The notes under the pieces were generated by a model. That model saw only the letters and a list, made by a program, of their open reading frames with translations, was not told where the DNA came from and ran no database searches. A DNA stretch of 64,000 nt from an uncultured Opitutia bacterium. GTDB lineage: Bacteria; Verrucomicrobiota; Verrucomicrobiia; Opitutales; Opitutaceae. The stretch lies in NCBI GenBank assembly GCA_903834135.1, contig CAILHZ010000025.1:40897-104896 (forward strand), given 5' to 3'. Below, one piece after another: positions 62,938 through 64,000 of the stretch. Numbering within the stretch: position 1 is the stretch's first letter; each line of letters opens with the position of its first letter. A program made the position numbers and the translations under genes.

Positions 62938-63951
62938 TCAGCCTTTTTTGCGACTAGCCTGTGCTGCTTGCATTAACTTCTGCATTTGTGCCTGCGCCTG
63001 CTGCGTTTGTTGCAGCTGAGTCAAAGCATCTATTTGAGGCTGAGAGAGTACACCTTGAGCAGCCTGAATTGCTTGATTGGTGATAGGCGCCATTTGGTTT
63101 TGCATACCGATTATGCCGCCAATACCGCCTGGTGCACCGCCGCCGCCGCCACCACCACCACCGCCGCCGCCACCTGCATTTGTGTTACCATTTTTTTGCG
63201 GTCCATTTTGAGCTAAGATCTGAATCAGAGCATTTGCCTGATCATCGCTAAGTGGAGCTGATGAATAACTCAAGGACTGCTGAAGTGAGTTCGTTACATT
63301 ACGATCAGGTATCGTTTGTTGGTAATTTTGAAATTGTGCAAACGCGGTAGGTCCAAGTTGAGATTGTATTTGTTGATCTACTGCAGCTTGAGCATCGGTA
63401 ACAATCTGCTTAAAAGCAGCAGGATCTTGACGAGGATTTATTCCTTGTTCACGTGCTGCTTGGTAGGCATCTGCAACGGCTTGTTGTTTTTGAACAAGCA
63501 TGTTTTTGAATTGATCTATTTGTACAGGGCTTAATCCAGAAGCTGCTAGCTCTTTGAAGAGTGGGGCGTATCTGGAATCTAATTGAGCCTTCGCCTGTAT
63601 AGCCATCAGTTTTTGAAACTGAGGATTATTCATCGCTTCACGAAATGCATCAAAGCCACGGTTACGTCTGTTAGCGTTATCTGCAGCACTTCCTGGATCT
63701 GCTGTCTCATTGTCAGTGCCATCGGCTTTACGGACTTTCTGAGCAGACGCCGTTTTATCTCGTAAGCTCTTTAGTTCATCCATTGCACGAGCTAACCGTT
63801 TTTGTAGGTCGGCACTATTGTCACCAGAAATTTTCGCCCGAAGAGCTACGAGTTCTTGGTATTGCCTAAGAGCTAGTACTGAACTGCCGACAAAAAAAAG
63901 TGCGAGAACTACAATTAGGAAGTTGCGATTGGATTTCACGTTATGGGGCAA
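62938..63951 (-). CDS. Membrane-anchored Gln/Ala-rich protein with poly-Gly tract
   Basis: A 337-residue protein of unknown function. An amino-terminal helix (about 11-28, LIVVLALFFVGSSVLAL) anchors a periplasmic part: charged coiled coil to about 75, a helical mid-part (FREAMNNPQFQKLMAIQAKAQ), then 13 glycines in a row and a Gln-rich tail. The frame begins at TTG 63951; GTG at 63939 (VKSNRNF) is an alternative start. No family recognised. Confidence 0.65.
   Translation of the reverse strand: MPHNVKSNRNFLIVVLALFFVGSSVLALRQYQELVALRAKISGDNSADLQKRLARAMDELKSLRDKTASAQKVRKADGTDNETADPGSAADNANRRNRGFDAFREAMNNPQFQKLMAIQAKAQLDSRYAPLFKELAASGLSPVQIDQFKNMLVQKQQAVADAYQAAREQGINPRQDPAAFKQIVTDAQAAVDQQIQSQLGPTAFAQFQNYQQTIPDRNVTNSLQQSLSYSSAPLSDDQANALIQILAQNGPQKNGNTNAGGGGGGGGGGGGGAPGGIGGIIGMQNQMAPITNQAIQAAQGVLSQPQIDALTQLQQTQQAQAQMQKLMQAAQASRKKG
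63136..63174 (-). repeat. Poly-Gly microsatellite (13 GGC/GGT codons)
   Basis: Thirteen consecutive glycine codons, arranged as blocks of GGC and GGT. A triplet tract of this kind can change length in frame by slippage. Confidence 0.9.
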
Positions 63952-64000
63952 GACGCATTAACTAGGCTAAAGTTGCTTAAGATGCAGGGGTTGCATCTGT

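Overview
The window reads as chromosomal DNA of a Verrucomicrobiota bacterium, most likely class Opitutae. Pointers are the TonB-dependent receptor with the NPF-V-D-S amino-terminal motif, secreted proteins carrying the roughly 125-residue carboxy-terminal repeat and the QGQ/DQRIASVGYAM amino-terminal domain common in that phylum, an ExbB-ExbD-TonB set, LptD (Gram-negative outer membrane), and ispH- and men-type isoprenoid/menaquinone genes. The DNA is AT-rich by eye. This assignment is an inference from protein style, not from a search.

Layout. 0-8 kb: a secreted repeat/CHRD protein cut by the window edge, an alpha/beta hydrolase, holB-tmk, exbB-exbD-tonB, and a two-gene dehydrogenase operon resembling an L-galactose/L-galactonate oxidation pair. 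8-25 kb is an accessory carbohydrate region: an OPA-like MFS carrier with a GH28 pectinase, an AKR/OYE/VOC group that looks like electrophile or quinone defence, a Tat-exported GH32 fructosidase with a TonB-dependent receptor, an MGH1/GH63-like hydrolase, a GH27 alpha-galactosidase and a 681-residue secreted protein of unknown family, closed by tRNA-Ser(GCU). 25.5-33.5 kb: two tandem LytTR regulators (one with a degenerate, glutamate-bearing receiver, one without a receiver), then a fibre-like protein with 13 exact 51-bp repeats and a large Ig-domain surface protein.

33.7-64 kb is mainly housekeeping: acyP-menA, trxA, a small ORF coupled to scpA, an RsmB-type methyltransferase, lptD, divergent glgB, a predicted outer-membrane barrel, two convergent overlapping transporters, ispH with a long amino-terminal extension, alaS, leuB, a MazF-type toxin-antitoxin pair, an MBL hydrolase, then a co-directional run ribD-rdgB-metG-menF-menD-menB, and finally class II aldolase and a membrane-anchored Gln/Ala/Gly-rich protein.

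How it fits together: exbBD-tonB could energise the receptor at 16.6 kb; GH28, GH32, GH27 and the MGH1-like enzyme would release plant or algal sugars; menA, menF, menD and menB supply part of the menaquinone pathway, to which IspH contributes prenyl precursors. The most unusual region is 25.5-33.5 kb (atypical LytTR pair plus repeat-rich surface proteins). No CRISPR array, integrase, transposase, complete prophage or rRNA gene was seen.
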